Assembly (NCBI GenBank): GCA_026991575.1
Contig: JALXBF010000118.1
Coordinates: forward strand, 1-64,000
DNA length: 64,000 nt
Source: Planctomycetota bacterium
GTDB lineage: Bacteria > Planctomycetota > Planctomycetia > JALXBF01
Direction of reading: 5' to 3'
Part shown: piece after piece, positions 44,228-53,494 of the stretch
Numbering within the stretch: the stretch's first letter is position 1
How the letters are laid out: each line of letters opens with the position of its first letter
Position numbers and translations under genes: made by a program
The notes under the pieces: generated by a model
The model's database searches: none
What the model was told of the DNA's origin: nothing
Seen by the model: the letters and a program-made list of their open reading frames with translations, nothing else

Positions 44228-45799
44228 ATGTTGTGGAGCAAGATCATGATGACGAGCAGAGCGGGACGCGCACTTGGGCTGGTTGTCTGCCTGGTGGTTG
44301 TGAACCGGCTGGCGGCAGCGCAGGAGAGGATCGAGCCGCTGCAGCGGATTCCGGGGGCGAAACCGCGCAATGTGATCTTCATCCTCACGGACGATCACCG
44401 CTGGGACGCGTTCGGCTTCATGGGGCATCCGTTCCTGGAGACACCTCAGATGGACCGGCTTGCGCGCGAGGGAGTCCACTGTGCGAATGCGTTCGTCACG
44501 ACTTCGCTCTGCTCGCCCAGCCGGGCGTCGATCCTGACCGGCCTCTACGCGCACAACCACCGGGTGATCAACAACAACGAGCCGCTGCCGCCCGGTCTGA
44601 TCTACTTCCCGCAGTACCTTCAGAAGGCTGGCTACCAGACGGCATTCGTCGGCAAGTGGCACATGGGGCATACCGATGACAGTCCGAAGCCTGGGTTCGA
44701 CTTCTGGCTGAGTTTTCGGGGCCAGGGCTTCTACAACTCACCGCGGCCGAACTACACGCTGAACCTCAACGGCAAGCGGGTGCCTCAGACCGACTACATC
44801 ACCGACTTTCTCACGGACCACGCGATCGAATGGCTCAAGCAGCGAGACCGCTCGCGGCCGTTTTTCCTGTACCTCTCACACAAAGCCGTCCACGGTCCGT
44901 TCGAGCCAGCCAAGCGGCATCGCGGCCGGTACGCCAACCAACCGATGCCACGGCCGGTGACGCTGCACGAGACACCGGCCAACTATCTGCTCAAGCCACG
45001 CTGGGTACGGGATCAGCGGAATAGCTGGCACGGTGTGGACTTCCCGTACCACGGCCGACTCGGTTCTCTGGAGGAGCTCTACCGGCGATACTGCGAGACG
45101 CTGCTGGCGGTGGACGAGAGCGTTGGTCGGATCATGGACTATCTCAAGCAGGAAGGCATTCTGGACAGCACGATCATCATGTACATGGGCGACAACGGGT
45201 TCGGCTGGGGCGAGCACGGGCTGATCGACAAGCGCACGGCGTACGAATGGTCGATGCGTGTGCCGCTGTTGGTGCGCTGTCCGGAGCTGTTCAAGCCTGG
45301 CACGAAGCTGGAGCAGCTTGTAGCCAACATCGACATTGCGCCGACGATCCTTGAGGCTGCGGGGCTGCGAGCTCCGGAGCACATGGACGGCCGAAGCTTC
45401 CTGCCGCTGTTGCGCGGCGAGGAGGTGGCCTGGCGCGATGCGCTTCTGTACGAGTACTACTGGGAGCGGAACTTCCCGCAAACCCCGACCATGCACGCCA
45501 TTCGCACCGACCGGTTCAAGTACATCCACTACTATGGGATCTGGGACGTTGACGAACTGTACGATCTGAAGAACGACCCGCACGAACGGGTCAACCTGGC
45601 GTACGATCCGAAGTATCGCTCGGTTGTCCAGAGGCTTAATCGGCGGCTGTTTGAGCTCCTGGAGCAGACTGGCGGCATGTACATTCCGCTGTACCGCGAC
45701 CGAGGAGGCCAGCTGAATCTTCGGTCTCCCGAGGGCAGGGAGGCGGCCTCGTTTCCCAACCAGCTCATGGCTCCGTCTGTGCCGGACCGGCGCCGCTGA
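44228..45799 (+). CDS. Exported type I sulfatase
   Basis: This encodes 523 residues with a signal peptide (about 10-30, LGLVVCLVVVNRLAAA). The formylglycine motif is intact: SLCSPSRASILTGLY, where CSPSR is the maturase target. RNVIFILTDDHRWD gives the first metal-binding Asp pair, GKWHMG a catalytic Lys/His region, and MGDNGFGWGEHG the second metal site. It should hydrolyse a sulfate ester, probably on a polysaccharide. The specificity is unknown. Planctomycete genomes are rich in such genes. No anaerobic sulfatase-maturating enzyme is in the window. Confidence 0.95.
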   Translation: MLWSKIMMTSRAGRALGLVVCLVVVNRLAAAQERIEPLQRIPGAKPRNVIFILTDDHRWDAFGFMGHPFLETPQMDRLAREGVHCANAFVTTSLCSPSRASILTGLYAHNHRVINNNEPLPPGLIYFPQYLQKAGYQTAFVGKWHMGHTDDSPKPGFDFWLSFRGQGFYNSPRPNYTLNLNGKRVPQTDYITDFLTDHAIEWLKQRDRSRPFFLYLSHKAVHGPFEPAKRHRGRYANQPMPRPVTLHETPANYLLKPRWVRDQRNSWHGVDFPYHGRLGSLEELYRRYCETLLAVDESVGRIMDYLKQEGILDSTIIMYMGDNGFGWGEHGLIDKRTAYEWSMRVPLLVRCPELFKPGTKLEQLVANIDIAPTILEAAGLRAPEHMDGRSFLPLLRGEEVAWRDALLYEYYWERNFPQTPTMHAIRTDRFKYIHYYGIWDVDELYDLKNDPHERVNLAYDPKYRSVVQRLNRRLFELLEQTGGMYIPLYRDRGGQLNLRSPEGREAASFPNQLMAPSVPDRRR

Positions 45800-45895
45800 A
45801 CGGGTAGCGTGCCGGGACGTACTAACAGCAGTGAATCCGGCACAACCTCCAGATGACAGGCGCGCCTGGGCGCGTTCTGAGCGACGGCGAGAGAG

Positions 45896-47686
45896 ATGCC
45901 GCGCATGTTCTCGGACAAGGGGACTGTGCTCTCGCTAGCCATTGGGGCGCTACTGGCCGTAGGGGGCTGCTCGGCCGAGCCGCCACCTCGGGTGGACGAC
46001 TCGGCCGAGCCTCGCGCGGCCGCCGCGCCGGTGGCCGCGGCCACAGGCCGAGTGGCGCGGCGTGGTGCCGGCACGGTCCAGACGGAAACGAGCAATCCGG
46101 CGCCGTGGGTCCGGTTCCGGGACGAGGCGCGGCAGCGCGGCCTGACGTACGCCTGGCCGCGCAAGCCCCGTCCGATGCGCAACTTGGAGGCGTTTGGCAC
46201 AGGCTGCGCGGTGTTCGACTACGACAACGACGGCTGGCAGGACGTGCTGTTGGTTGGCGAACCCGCGCCGCTTTTGTATCGAAACCTGGGGCAGGGCCAG
46301 TTTGAGGACGTCAGTGAGGCGACGGGCCTGGCCCGCTTGCGCACGAACAACTGGAAAGGCGTGGCTATCGGTGATTACGACGGTGACGGCTGGTTGGACG
46401 TGTTCCTGGCCGGCTACCGTTGCCTGGCGCTGTTGCGAAACGTCGAGGGGAAGCGGTTTGAGGACGTCACCACAGCGGCAGGTTTTGACCGCGAGAACCG
46501 CAAGCATTGGGGAAGCGGAGCGGGCTTCATGGACCTGGACAACGACGGCGACCTGGACCTGGTGCTGCTGAACTACGTTGTGTTTGGCCCGAACGAGCGG
46601 CAGTACTGCGACTTTGGCGGCGTCAAATCGGGCTGTCCGCCTCAGACCTACCGACCGGAGTTCCCCGAGCTGTGGAAGAACGAGGGGGGAAGATTCGTCG
46701 AATGGACGGCACAGTCCGGGCTGGACGGGGCCCACGGCAAAGCACTGGTGCTGGCGTTCGCTGACATCGACAACGATGGCCTGATGGATTTCTACATCGG
46801 CAACGATGGCGAACCGGCCGAGTTGTGGATGAACAAGGGGGGATTGCGGTTCGAGGACATGGGGGCGCTCAGCGGGGTGTCTGCCGGAATGTACGGCAAC
46901 GCCATGGCCGCGATGTGTGCCGATTGGGGAGACTTCGACCGCGACGGTCATCTGGACTTGATCGTCAGCGACTTTAGCGGCGCACCCTACGCGGTGTTTC
47001 GCAACACAGGCGTCGGCCTGTTCCAGGAATACAGCGCGGCCGTCGGCGTGCGGAACGCTACGATGAACGCGCTGGGGTTCGGCGGTAAGTGGATCGATTT
47101 CGACAACGATGGCTGGCTGGACATCTCCTTCGTAAACGGTCATGTGTACGACAACGTGGAGGAGTTCGATCCGAGCACCCGGTTCCGGCAGCCGGTGATG
47201 CTGTTCTACAGCCATCAGGGCAAGCGGTTCACCGACCTCGTGCCGTTCATGCCGTCCGACGTAGGACGGCCTATCCTGGGACGCGGCCTCGCCAGCGGCG
47301 ATCTGGACAACGACGGTCGCGTGGATCTGGTTGCGGTCGATTACGAAGGACCGGTAATGGTGCTGTGGAACCACACCGAGACGGAGAACAACTGGATCAT
47401 GCTGGACGTGCGTGGGGAGGCTCCGAACACATTCGCGTACGGGGCGAAGGTGACCGTGGAGACGGACCAGGGGAGCTGCCTAGCATTTGTCTCGCCTGCG
47501 TCGAGTTATCTGTCGTCTTCAGATCCTCGCCTACACTTCGGGCTTGGCACGGCGTCCATTCGCAAGGTGCGGATCGAGTGGCGCAGCGGTACGGTACGCG
47601 AATTCGAGAACCTCACACCCAACCTGATCTACATCGTGCACGAGAACGGAGAGATCAAGCCCGCTGCCACTGGCGACCGCCGCTGA
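45896..47686 (+). CDS. CRTAC1-type FG-GAP/ASPIC-UnbV lipoprotein
   Basis: This encodes 596 residues. A lipoprotein signal (lipobox AVGGC, about residue 25) leads into an FG-GAP/VCBS propeller. It has repeated calcium-type loops: FDYDNDGWQDVLL, GDYDGDGWLDVFL, MDLDNDGDLDLVL, ADIDNDGLMDFYI, GDFDRDGHLDLIV, IDFDNDGWLDISF and GDLDNDGRVDLVA. The C-terminal 100 residues are an ASPIC/UnbV domain (VSPASSYLSSSDPRLHFGLG). Such proteins are surface-exposed in planctomycetes, with roles unknown, perhaps adhesion. It lies 96 bases after the sulfatase on the same strand. Confidence 0.92.
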   Translation: MPRMFSDKGTVLSLAIGALLAVGGCSAEPPPRVDDSAEPRAAAAPVAAATGRVARRGAGTVQTETSNPAPWVRFRDEARQRGLTYAWPRKPRPMRNLEAFGTGCAVFDYDNDGWQDVLLVGEPAPLLYRNLGQGQFEDVSEATGLARLRTNNWKGVAIGDYDGDGWLDVFLAGYRCLALLRNVEGKRFEDVTTAAGFDRENRKHWGSGAGFMDLDNDGDLDLVLLNYVVFGPNERQYCDFGGVKSGCPPQTYRPEFPELWKNEGGRFVEWTAQSGLDGAHGKALVLAFADIDNDGLMDFYIGNDGEPAELWMNKGGLRFEDMGALSGVSAGMYGNAMAAMCADWGDFDRDGHLDLIVSDFSGAPYAVFRNTGVGLFQEYSAAVGVRNATMNALGFGGKWIDFDNDGWLDISFVNGHVYDNVEEFDPSTRFRQPVMLFYSHQGKRFTDLVPFMPSDVGRPILGRGLASGDLDNDGRVDLVAVDYEGPVMVLWNHTETENNWIMLDVRGEAPNTFAYGAKVTVETDQGSCLAFVSPASSYLSSSDPRLHFGLGTASIRKVRIEWRSGTVREFENLTPNLIYIVHENGEIKPAATGDRR

Positions 47687-47952
47687 TCCCAAACAGACCC
47701 CAGGCGGGCAGCCGACCCTGCGCACGTGAGTCGGCGCTTGCCTTCCTCGCGGCGCCCCTCGTCATACGAACGCGACCTGCGACACCCAGCAACTGCTTCC
47801 GGTAGCATGGGAAGGCTCAGCGTTTGCATTGCACCAGAGCTAGCCAGGCAGTGCTTCGGAATCGCGTCGTCTCATCTGTTGGAGCATGGTCGGCGTGGCG
47901 TTGGCGGCAGGCGAACCGGAAGACGAACTGATCCGCCAGCCTACATCAAAAG

Positions 47953-48146
47953 GGTAGGGGGGGGCTTTACGCTCCCCCTGCCGCAGGTTGATTGGATAGC
48001 GCCGCGGTATCCTTGCGAATCTCTCCCTGTCCTGCCGCCGCGAGCGCAGGCCGCGGCGACAGGACGGCAGAGACGCCGTGCTCGAGCCGCGGCGCTATCC
48101 ACTTGACCGGGCGGAACGGGGCCCGAAGCCCTCCTCGGTGCGAGTT
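47953..48146. repeat. Structured repeat element, copy B
   Basis: About 190 bases with the same plan as copy A. The left outer hairpin is at 47953-47982. Terminal repeats are GGTTGATTGGATAGCGCCGCGG (47986-48007) and its inverse at 48087-48108, with 14 perfect pairs (GGATAGCGCCGCGG). An interior imperfect palindrome is built on CTGTCCTGCCGCCGCG. The right outer hairpin is weaker (CTCGGT...ACCGAG). The interior differs from A and C, so the termini are the conserved part. Confidence 0.75.
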
Positions 48147-49172
48147 GAGACCGAGCGCAGGGCCGAGGCGGTGATAGCACCTGGTAGGTAAGAGTGGCCG
48201 GCTCGAGGTGCCTTTGCTCAGCAACCTGGAGTCTCTGTTCTTGAAGCATGTCCCGGTGTGTCGTGAAGGGATCACGCGCGCCACCATGCGACACTCGCCC
48301 CTGAAGCACGCACGGTGGTGGATCAGAGAACTGCTTAAGCAGGGGGCACGACTGAAGTGTGCCAGGACCGCGGCGACGTGCCCATCCCTCCTCCCGCACG
48401 GGCCGTCGTTGTCGGTGTTGTTGCACCACGACGGCGTTGAGCAGACCAACGATCGAGCAAGCACTGCGGCCTGCGGTGATCTGGGGGAAGATCAGCTTCG
48501 CGAACGAAAGCAAATGTGGTGCTTGCCGTACGGAATGGCGGCTGAGCGTCGCCGAGACGTGCCGACTAATCGAACGCTGCATCCGGACCTTCTGCACGGA
48601 ATGACTGGTTGCCTACCGCCAAGGAAGACAACGTGCACGCCTCCTCCCTGAACCTGCCACATGACGGCTGCGACTTCTCCCGTGTCCCTTCAAGCATTAC
48701 CCACGCCGCCGAACCCCGCCTCGATGCTGGCCCCACGCCATCCATCTGCGCCCCTTGAACGGTTGCGCCCCGGACGGAGTTCCGCATGATCCCGAATCGC
48801 CTCTGGTACTGCGCCCGTTCCAAACGTGCCGCGGCTCGACATTGCACCGTCGCAGCACGCGGTGCCTGGCACAGGGCATCGCGGCTCATCGGTGGTTCGG
48901 TCATGTGGTAAAGGCGTGAGCGCTCGAACTGGGTTCCGGCACCTCCGCTGCGCGCAGAAAACTTCCAATCCAAACTGACCGAAACGTCCTGCACGGCAGC
49001 CGCCTATCATGGGGACTCCGCAAGAAGTTCCGGTTGAATCGGGGCTACCGCCACCAGTTCGCGCGAGCAGTCGACACCGCCGTAAGCGGTTACGTTCTGG
49101 GGGAATCCACGAACTACGCGATGTCAGCGTCAGCGCGTGTCGCGTTTACGTCCGGAAACCGTGTGGTCGCGT
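48147..49172. other. Gene-poor stretch in the island
   Basis: About 1 kb with no supported gene. Overlapping short frames on both strands lack ribosome sites. Base composition is slightly less GC-rich than the flanks, as for decayed accessory DNA. Confidence 0.45.
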
Positions 49173-49610
49173 TCACTGCTTATCGGCGAGCCACGTTGCG
49201 ATGGCAGAGATCCGCTCTACCCAGAGCCATACCGAAAGTCTTGGTCGCATCATGAGGACCAGGGTAGTTCCACGCCGCTCGACTCCGATTAGCTCGAGGC
49301 ACACTCCGGACTCGTCGAGCGTGCGCGCGGATCTATGTCGACAGACGAATCTGCATTCGACGACGGACTCCAGCACCACGTCCAGGAAGCGGGTGTAGGC
49401 ATGCTTGCGACGCAGCGATCCCAGAGCCCACCAGACGGTCTTTGCATGCCCACCCCTACCGGGGTCTGCACGTCTCCAAAGCCGCATGTGAAACGCACGC
49501 CGCGATGGAGAGTAACGCATCTCATCGATTCCAGTGTACAACCGGGTCGGACCGACCAAGATTCGCTCGAGCTCATCCACCGAGGACAGCACCTGACTTT
49601 TTCTCGGCAT
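49173..49610 (-). CDS. Small hypothetical protein (possible relative of the gene at 50260)
   Basis: This encodes 145 residues; CCGGAGGCGAGAC precedes the ATG, a strong ribosome site, so I accept it as real. The sequence is mixed alpha/beta without membrane segments. The second half (TRFLDVVLESVVECRFVC, then LELIGVERRGTTLVLMM) resembles TDRFELVLMDVEDCKIIC and FEFSRVEQGAPGVLW in the 151-residue protein at 50260. LYTGIDEMRYSPSRRAF also resembles LYDANFGLHDIAYDDQTGVF. The two look like diverged paralogues. Size and Rhs context suggest an immunity-type protein, but this is inference. Confidence 0.55.
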   Translation of the reverse strand: MPRKSQVLSSVDELERILVGPTRLYTGIDEMRYSPSRRAFHMRLWRRADPGRGGHAKTVWWALGSLRRKHAYTRFLDVVLESVVECRFVCRHRSARTLDESGVCLELIGVERRGTTLVLMMRPRLSVWLWVERISAIATWLADKQ

Positions 49611-50259
49611 GTCTCGCCTCCGGGCGCGAAGGCTTCAGTCGGAGTCATCCAGGTAGCACAACTCTTCGAGATCGGTTCTGTCCCGGATGCTGGAAGGAGA
49701 ACCAGGCAATCGCCCGCCCGTTCGCACGACATAGGCCAGAACGAGGCGGCCGTATAGGCTCCTCCGGCCCTGGCTGAGGCCGTACCAGGTAGACGTACTT
49801 TGCCAGGGAAGGCTTCTTTCTCCCAGCGTGGCCGCAGAGCTTCTGTTGACGCGGTCGCCTGAGGCCGTCATAGCGATGTTGCAATGTTCCGCCCCCACAC
49901 GAGGACAGGTTCAGCCCGGAGCCGCCTACAGCGAAACGGGGCCGGACCGGTGCACGGAGCCTACCTCTGGGATCAAGTACGCCACAAGGGAGCGATTGGC
50001 GCTCGTCCGCGGGGGTTGGGCGTGCGCGTGCACGGGTGGCAGCACCTCCCCCGGCAACCCGTACCCGAAACAGCCACAACCGGCGATCCCCTAGCTGGTG
50101 AGGGCATGCGTTTGCCGCCGCGGACACTCGACCGGCCGGGAAGTCGCTCTTACAGCGACGAGTTTCGTGCGCACGCGGTCTATCCCATTCCGGTCGATGT
50201 GCCGCCGAGGGCCACAACCTCCTCGCACGCCGTCCCATACGCCCATCCAACCATTGACC
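49611..50259. other. Possible decayed gene end upstream of the small hypothetical
   Basis: On the minus strand an 87-codon frame (49635-49898) ends IRDRTDLEELCYLDDSD 24 bases before the small gene. Its tail looks protein-like, but the frame is closed upstream and has no ribosome site. It may be the tail of a decayed toxin or other gene. Nothing else is supported here. Confidence 0.3.
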
Positions 50260-50715
50260 TCACTCGCTGGCTGGTGCACGGGGGAACGGTTCCTCCGGAC
50301 GGCAGGCAACCAACTTGGCGCGGATGCTACGCACCCGCAGCCGAATGGAGACAACGTAGTGTGTCAGCAGCCAGAGCACTCCCGGTGCGCCCTGTTCAAC
50401 CCGGCTGAACTCGAAGCTAGCGTACTGTTCGAGAAAGGGCTCGTCACAGATGATCTTGCAGTCCTCCACGTCCATGAGTACCAACTCGAACCGGTCAGTG
50501 GCCGTTTCCCGTGACCGACCACGCTCCGGCACGGCCTTGGCACGTGCGCGCCCCTCAAGCAGATCGGCAAGCCACGGCGCCCTGAGCCGTAGTCGAAATA
50601 CGCCAGTTTGATCGTCATAGGCAATGTCGTGTAACCCAAAGTTCGCGTCGTATAATGGTGCGACTTCTCGTGCCAGCGTCGGAAAGTCTGCGTACGCGCC
50701 AAGAATCCAACCCAC
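50260..50715 (-). CDS. Small hypothetical protein, candidate Rhs immunity protein
   Basis: This encodes 151 residues from a GTG preceded by GCGGAGACGGGACC, right after a TGA in the same frame. It is soluble, with alternating strands (TGVFRLRLRAPWLADLLEG, RFELVLMDVEDCKIIC, GVLWLLTHYVVSIRLRV), and has no known domain. It begins 45 bases downstream of a fragment that looks like an Rhs C-terminal toxin tip, the place where immunity genes sit. The protein at 49173 looks related. The immunity role is inferred from position only. Confidence 0.6.
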   Translation of the reverse strand: MGWILGAYADFPTLAREVAPLYDANFGLHDIAYDDQTGVFRLRLRAPWLADLLEGRARAKAVPERGRSRETATDRFELVLMDVEDCKIICDEPFLEQYASFEFSRVEQGAPGVLWLLTHYVVSIRLRVRSIRAKLVACRPEEPFPRAPASE

Positions 50716-50759
50716 TGGTCCCGTCTCCGCTCACAGCCGGTTTCATCTTTCCCACTTGA

Positions 50760-50963
50760 TTATCTGCCCCATGGCCAATGCTTGATATTGAGTGCGTGTA
50801 TGCCAATGTGGGGGCACGGTCGACCGCCAAGTCGCACGGGGTGATAATCAATGCGGGCCCGCGGCTTCATGTTGCCTGGCCCGATCTGGATGAGACCACC
50901 GCTGCCCATCCTTCCACCTACCGAAACTCCCTCTACAAGTATTGACCAGTTTCCCAGCAGACA
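50760..50963 (-). pseudogene. Rhs C-terminal (toxin tip-like) fragment
   Basis: The minus-strand frame ends MGSGGLIQIGPGNMKPRARI, then DYHPVRLGGRPCPHIGIHAL and NIKHWPWGR. The combination R-I-D-Y-H-P, a central PHI and a terminal KHWPW is, from memory, like the ends of polymorphic-toxin and Rhs proteins. It lies in a different frame directly after YD-repeat sequence (next entry), so the original gene has frameshifts. A ribosome site is lacking. I treat it as the remains of the variable C-terminal domain. Confidence 0.5.
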
Positions 50964-50974
50964 CAAGTCGATAC

Positions 50975-51142
50975 CTACGACGACGCAAGCCGCCGCGGGC
51001 CGATGATTGCGATGACTTCGTCGGCTGCGTTGTCAAGCGTCTGCCAGACGGGGTTGTTTGTCGGGGCGGTGTCCTCATCGGGATCGATCACCTTCACCGG
51101 CCGGTGCAACAGGTCGTACTCATAGCGCACCGTGTCGCCGAA
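50975..51142 (-). pseudogene. Rhs/YD-repeat core fragment
   Basis: The minus-strand frame reads FGDTVRYEYDLLHRPVKVID, then NPVWQTLDNAADEVIAI and GPRRLAS before a TAG. YEYDLLHRPVKVIDPD is a typical YD repeat (Y-x-YD-x2-R-x4-x-D). Only about one and a half repeats survive; the large upstream core is missing, and element C lies just before it. An intact Rhs protein would need more than 1000 residues. Confidence 0.6.
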
Positions 51143-51227
51143 GGTAGCTGCGTGCTTGCGAAGGGGGTGGAGAGCAACACCCTGCCGAAGGGATGGGCGA
51201 ACCGAGCTTGCAGCTTGCGTTGGTAGA

Positions 51228-51535
51228 CGGCAGGGGCGGGGTTTATGGCCCCCTGCCGCTCCGTTGATGGGTAGCACCGGCGGTACGGGGTTTGTTTTTC
51301 TTCCCCGTTAAGAATCGCCGGACGTCGCGGACGCTGTCCGCGGCGTCGCGGGGTGGCATCGGGCCCCCCCCGGGACGACAGCGCAGTCTCTCTGTGCACA
51401 GCCCCCGCCCAGGGGAATCCGACCACGGGGGCCGCGGGCGGGATCGACCCGCGCGCGGGGGGCAGGGGAAAATCTTTTGGAGATGGGCCTGCGCTATCCA
51501 TCAACCTTGCGGGCGCAGGGCATAAAGCCCCCTGC
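51228..51535. repeat. Structured repeat element, copy C
   Basis: About 308 bases. Left outer hairpin CGGCAGGGGC...GCCCCCTGCCG (51228-51258). Left terminal repeat CCGTTGATGGGTAGCACC (51261-51278). A palindrome GACGTCGCGGAC-GCT-GTCCGCGGCGTC (51321-51347) is nearly identical to the one in copy A. GCCGCGGGCGGGATCGACCCGC (51431-51452) is shared with A's second palindrome. The right terminal repeat GCGCTATCCATCAACC is at 51491-51506, and the right hairpin has loop ATAAA (51515-51535). A and C are clear homologues with a longer spacer in C. Confidence 0.8.
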
Positions 51536-51805
51536 CTGCCGATTGAAGCAGGCTGCTGGGTTGATTCGGCAATTCCGGACGCAGCATCCGGGCCACTCGT
51601 CGTCGAGTGCTGTGGCGTGCGGGGCTGAACCATCCGCTGGTCGGCACACGCGCGGGTCCTGCCCCTCGCCGCAACCACACCGGCCGCGACCGTCTCCGCA
51701 CCTGTCGCTGGAATACCGATCTGCTCGCCTGGCGGCTGGGGGCGCCGGCAAAGCCGCCTGGGCGCCGGTTTGGTCGGCCTGCGTCCGAGAACCGTTTACC
51801 CCGCC

Positions 51806-51850
51806 GGCTACCGTGAACTCGCGGGAGGGGGGCATAAAGCCCCCGCCGCC
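51806..51850. repeat. Half element, copy D
   Basis: CGTGAACTCGCGGGAGGGGG here is identical over 20 bases to the left edge of copy A (17000-17019). It is followed by GGGGGGC-ATAAA-GCCCCCG, the outer hairpin seen at the right end of A and C. No partner end or internal palindromes were found upstream, so this looks like a single end left from a larger element. Confidence 0.7.
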
Positions 51851-52541
51851 GGTTTACGGAGGCTGTCGGGTTGAAGGGGGCCCCAGCGCAGGCGAAAGCA
51901 AGCGGCGTGAGGCGGGTCACGACGCTGGGCCGAGCGACCGCCCGGCTGTCGCCCGGTGTGCCGCGAAAAGCACCTGGCCCACGGAGTGCGTTTCGGCTCT
52001 TGCGCGCATTCTCCCGGTGGCCCACTTGCTGTGCGTGCTGCCGAGGCGGGGGCGGAGACGCTCACCGTGTCACTGGCGTATTGCTCCGGTTCGAGGGCTT
52101 GCAGGCCCATCCGTTTGGTTGATGCGACGAGTTTAGGGCCCCCGACAGCAAAAGCGGTTCAATAGCGCGGTGGATCGGGACAAATTCCTTCTGAGGGTGC
52201 CACGGGCGGCCGTCCCCCCCGCGGCGCGGCTTCCGGGGGGCTGCCCGGCAGGCGAAGTCGACGGCGCTCGGCGGCAGGGTAGGAGGAAACGCTGCCACGC
52301 GTCACTCGATGTGGAATGGACGGCAAGCTGTGTCCTTCGGCCGGGGAATCTGCGACCGCCGCCGTCCCCGCATTCTTCTGCCTGTTGGTTCTGCGGCAGA
52401 CGGCCGTCCCGGTCACCTGACTCGGAAGAGCTGCCCTGGGGCCGCTGGGCCATTCAAGCGACCCAAGACGGAGCGTGAGGCCTTCACTCGTTTCGTTGCC
52501 AGGCCGCAGATGGTCGGCCTGTCATTCCGGCGGGCAGCAGC
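51851..52541. other. Gene-free right edge of the island
   Basis: About 690 bases with no supported gene. Open frames are Arg/Pro-rich artefacts. A run of eight C at about 51363-51371 and several G/C tracts nearby mark low-complexity sequence around copies C and D. Confidence 0.45.
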
Positions 52542-53036
52542 CTACTGTTCTGCCGGGAGTCGTCGCCAGACGAGCACACTGAACTCGCCCTCTTCGCCGG
52601 GGAACATGCCGTGCACCTCGTAAAAAGTGTCCCGTGTGACGCGATAGACGTAGCGGCCCCCGGCCGCATTCTTGACGATCCCGGCTCCTGGCCCCTCGAG
52701 GACGGTGTAGTCGAAGTAATGGTAAATCGTCACATCACCCACTCGCTCCAGCCGAAAGCGATTTCTGTGCGCCCGGATCTTCTCGCCAGTGTGGTACATG
52801 TAGTACTCAACGATTTCTGTGTCTCCGCGCACCGTCTTCACGACGCGAATCACCCCACCCATGATCCAGTTGCCCGTGTACGTCTCCCACCGCCCCTGCA
52901 ACAGGTCGAAGTCTTGCTTGAGCTGGGCGTCCTCAGGTGGAGCCGCTCGGTGAGCCTGGTGAGCCGCCGACAGGATGCCCGCAATGCACGCTGCCCCGAA
53001 AAGAGTAGCCACCAAGCTCTTGATGGGCAGATACAT
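52542..53036 (-). CDS. Small exported protein, lipocalin-like
   Basis: This encodes 164 residues. The signal peptide ends near residue 32 (GILSAAHQAHRAA). The mature part starts with a helix and DFDLLQGRWETYTGNW, resembling the D-x-LQG-x-W opening of planctomycete lipocalin-like proteins (TIGR03067-type). A beta barrel-like pattern follows (RVVKTVRGDTEIVEYYMYH, RFRLERVGDVTIYHYFDY, VYRVTRDTFYEVHGM). The ligand is unknown. CCGGGAGGTTGTC precedes the ATG. It stands alone between gene-free stretches. Confidence 0.7.
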   Translation of the reverse strand: MYLPIKSLVATLFGAACIAGILSAAHQAHRAAPPEDAQLKQDFDLLQGRWETYTGNWIMGGVIRVVKTVRGDTEIVEYYMYHTGEKIRAHRNRFRLERVGDVTIYHYFDYTVLEGPGAGIVKNAAGGRYVYRVTRDTFYEVHGMFPGEEGEFSVLVWRRLPAEQ

Positions 53037-53494
53037 GTGACAACCTCCCGGACAGATCTTTTCTTGGTTGCTCGACGACTGTCGAGCATTAATCTAGCAG
53101 TCGTCTGCCGCGGCTGCAACCAGCCTACAAGTCGGCAAGACAGTTGAGCCGTCGTCCCCGAGTCCGCCCGAACACTCCGCTGGCTTCTACTGTCCCTGGG
53201 GCTGGGCCGCACAGTCGGTCGAGACGGCCCGCCAAATGGAGTTGGGGGCCAATCGAGACGGTCGGAGGCACTGAAGCTCCGCAATAGACAGTTTCCGCTA
53301 CGGGCAAAGGCACGGACGGCTCAGCAAGACGCACGGCGCGAGCAATCCGTGCCACTGCGGGCGGCGAATCGAAGGTGTGGCAACACAGGATGATACCCTC
53401 GGCTACGTCCCTAAGCGTGTTGTTCTACCGCCCTGAACTGCGGGCAGGAACCACAGCTCGCCAGGAAACGGGCCACCGCCCGTCGGGCTGCCCT
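53037..53494. other. Intergenic stretch
   Basis: About 460 bases between the lipocalin-like gene and the end of the second Cys-rich locus. No gene, clear terminator or repeat was seen. Confidence 0.45.

Noticed and set aside
45950-47374. 474-codon minus-strand frame opposite the FG-GAP gene
   Set aside because: Repeats such as VVVVQ and DVVV mirror the DNDGD codons of the real gene; a shadow.
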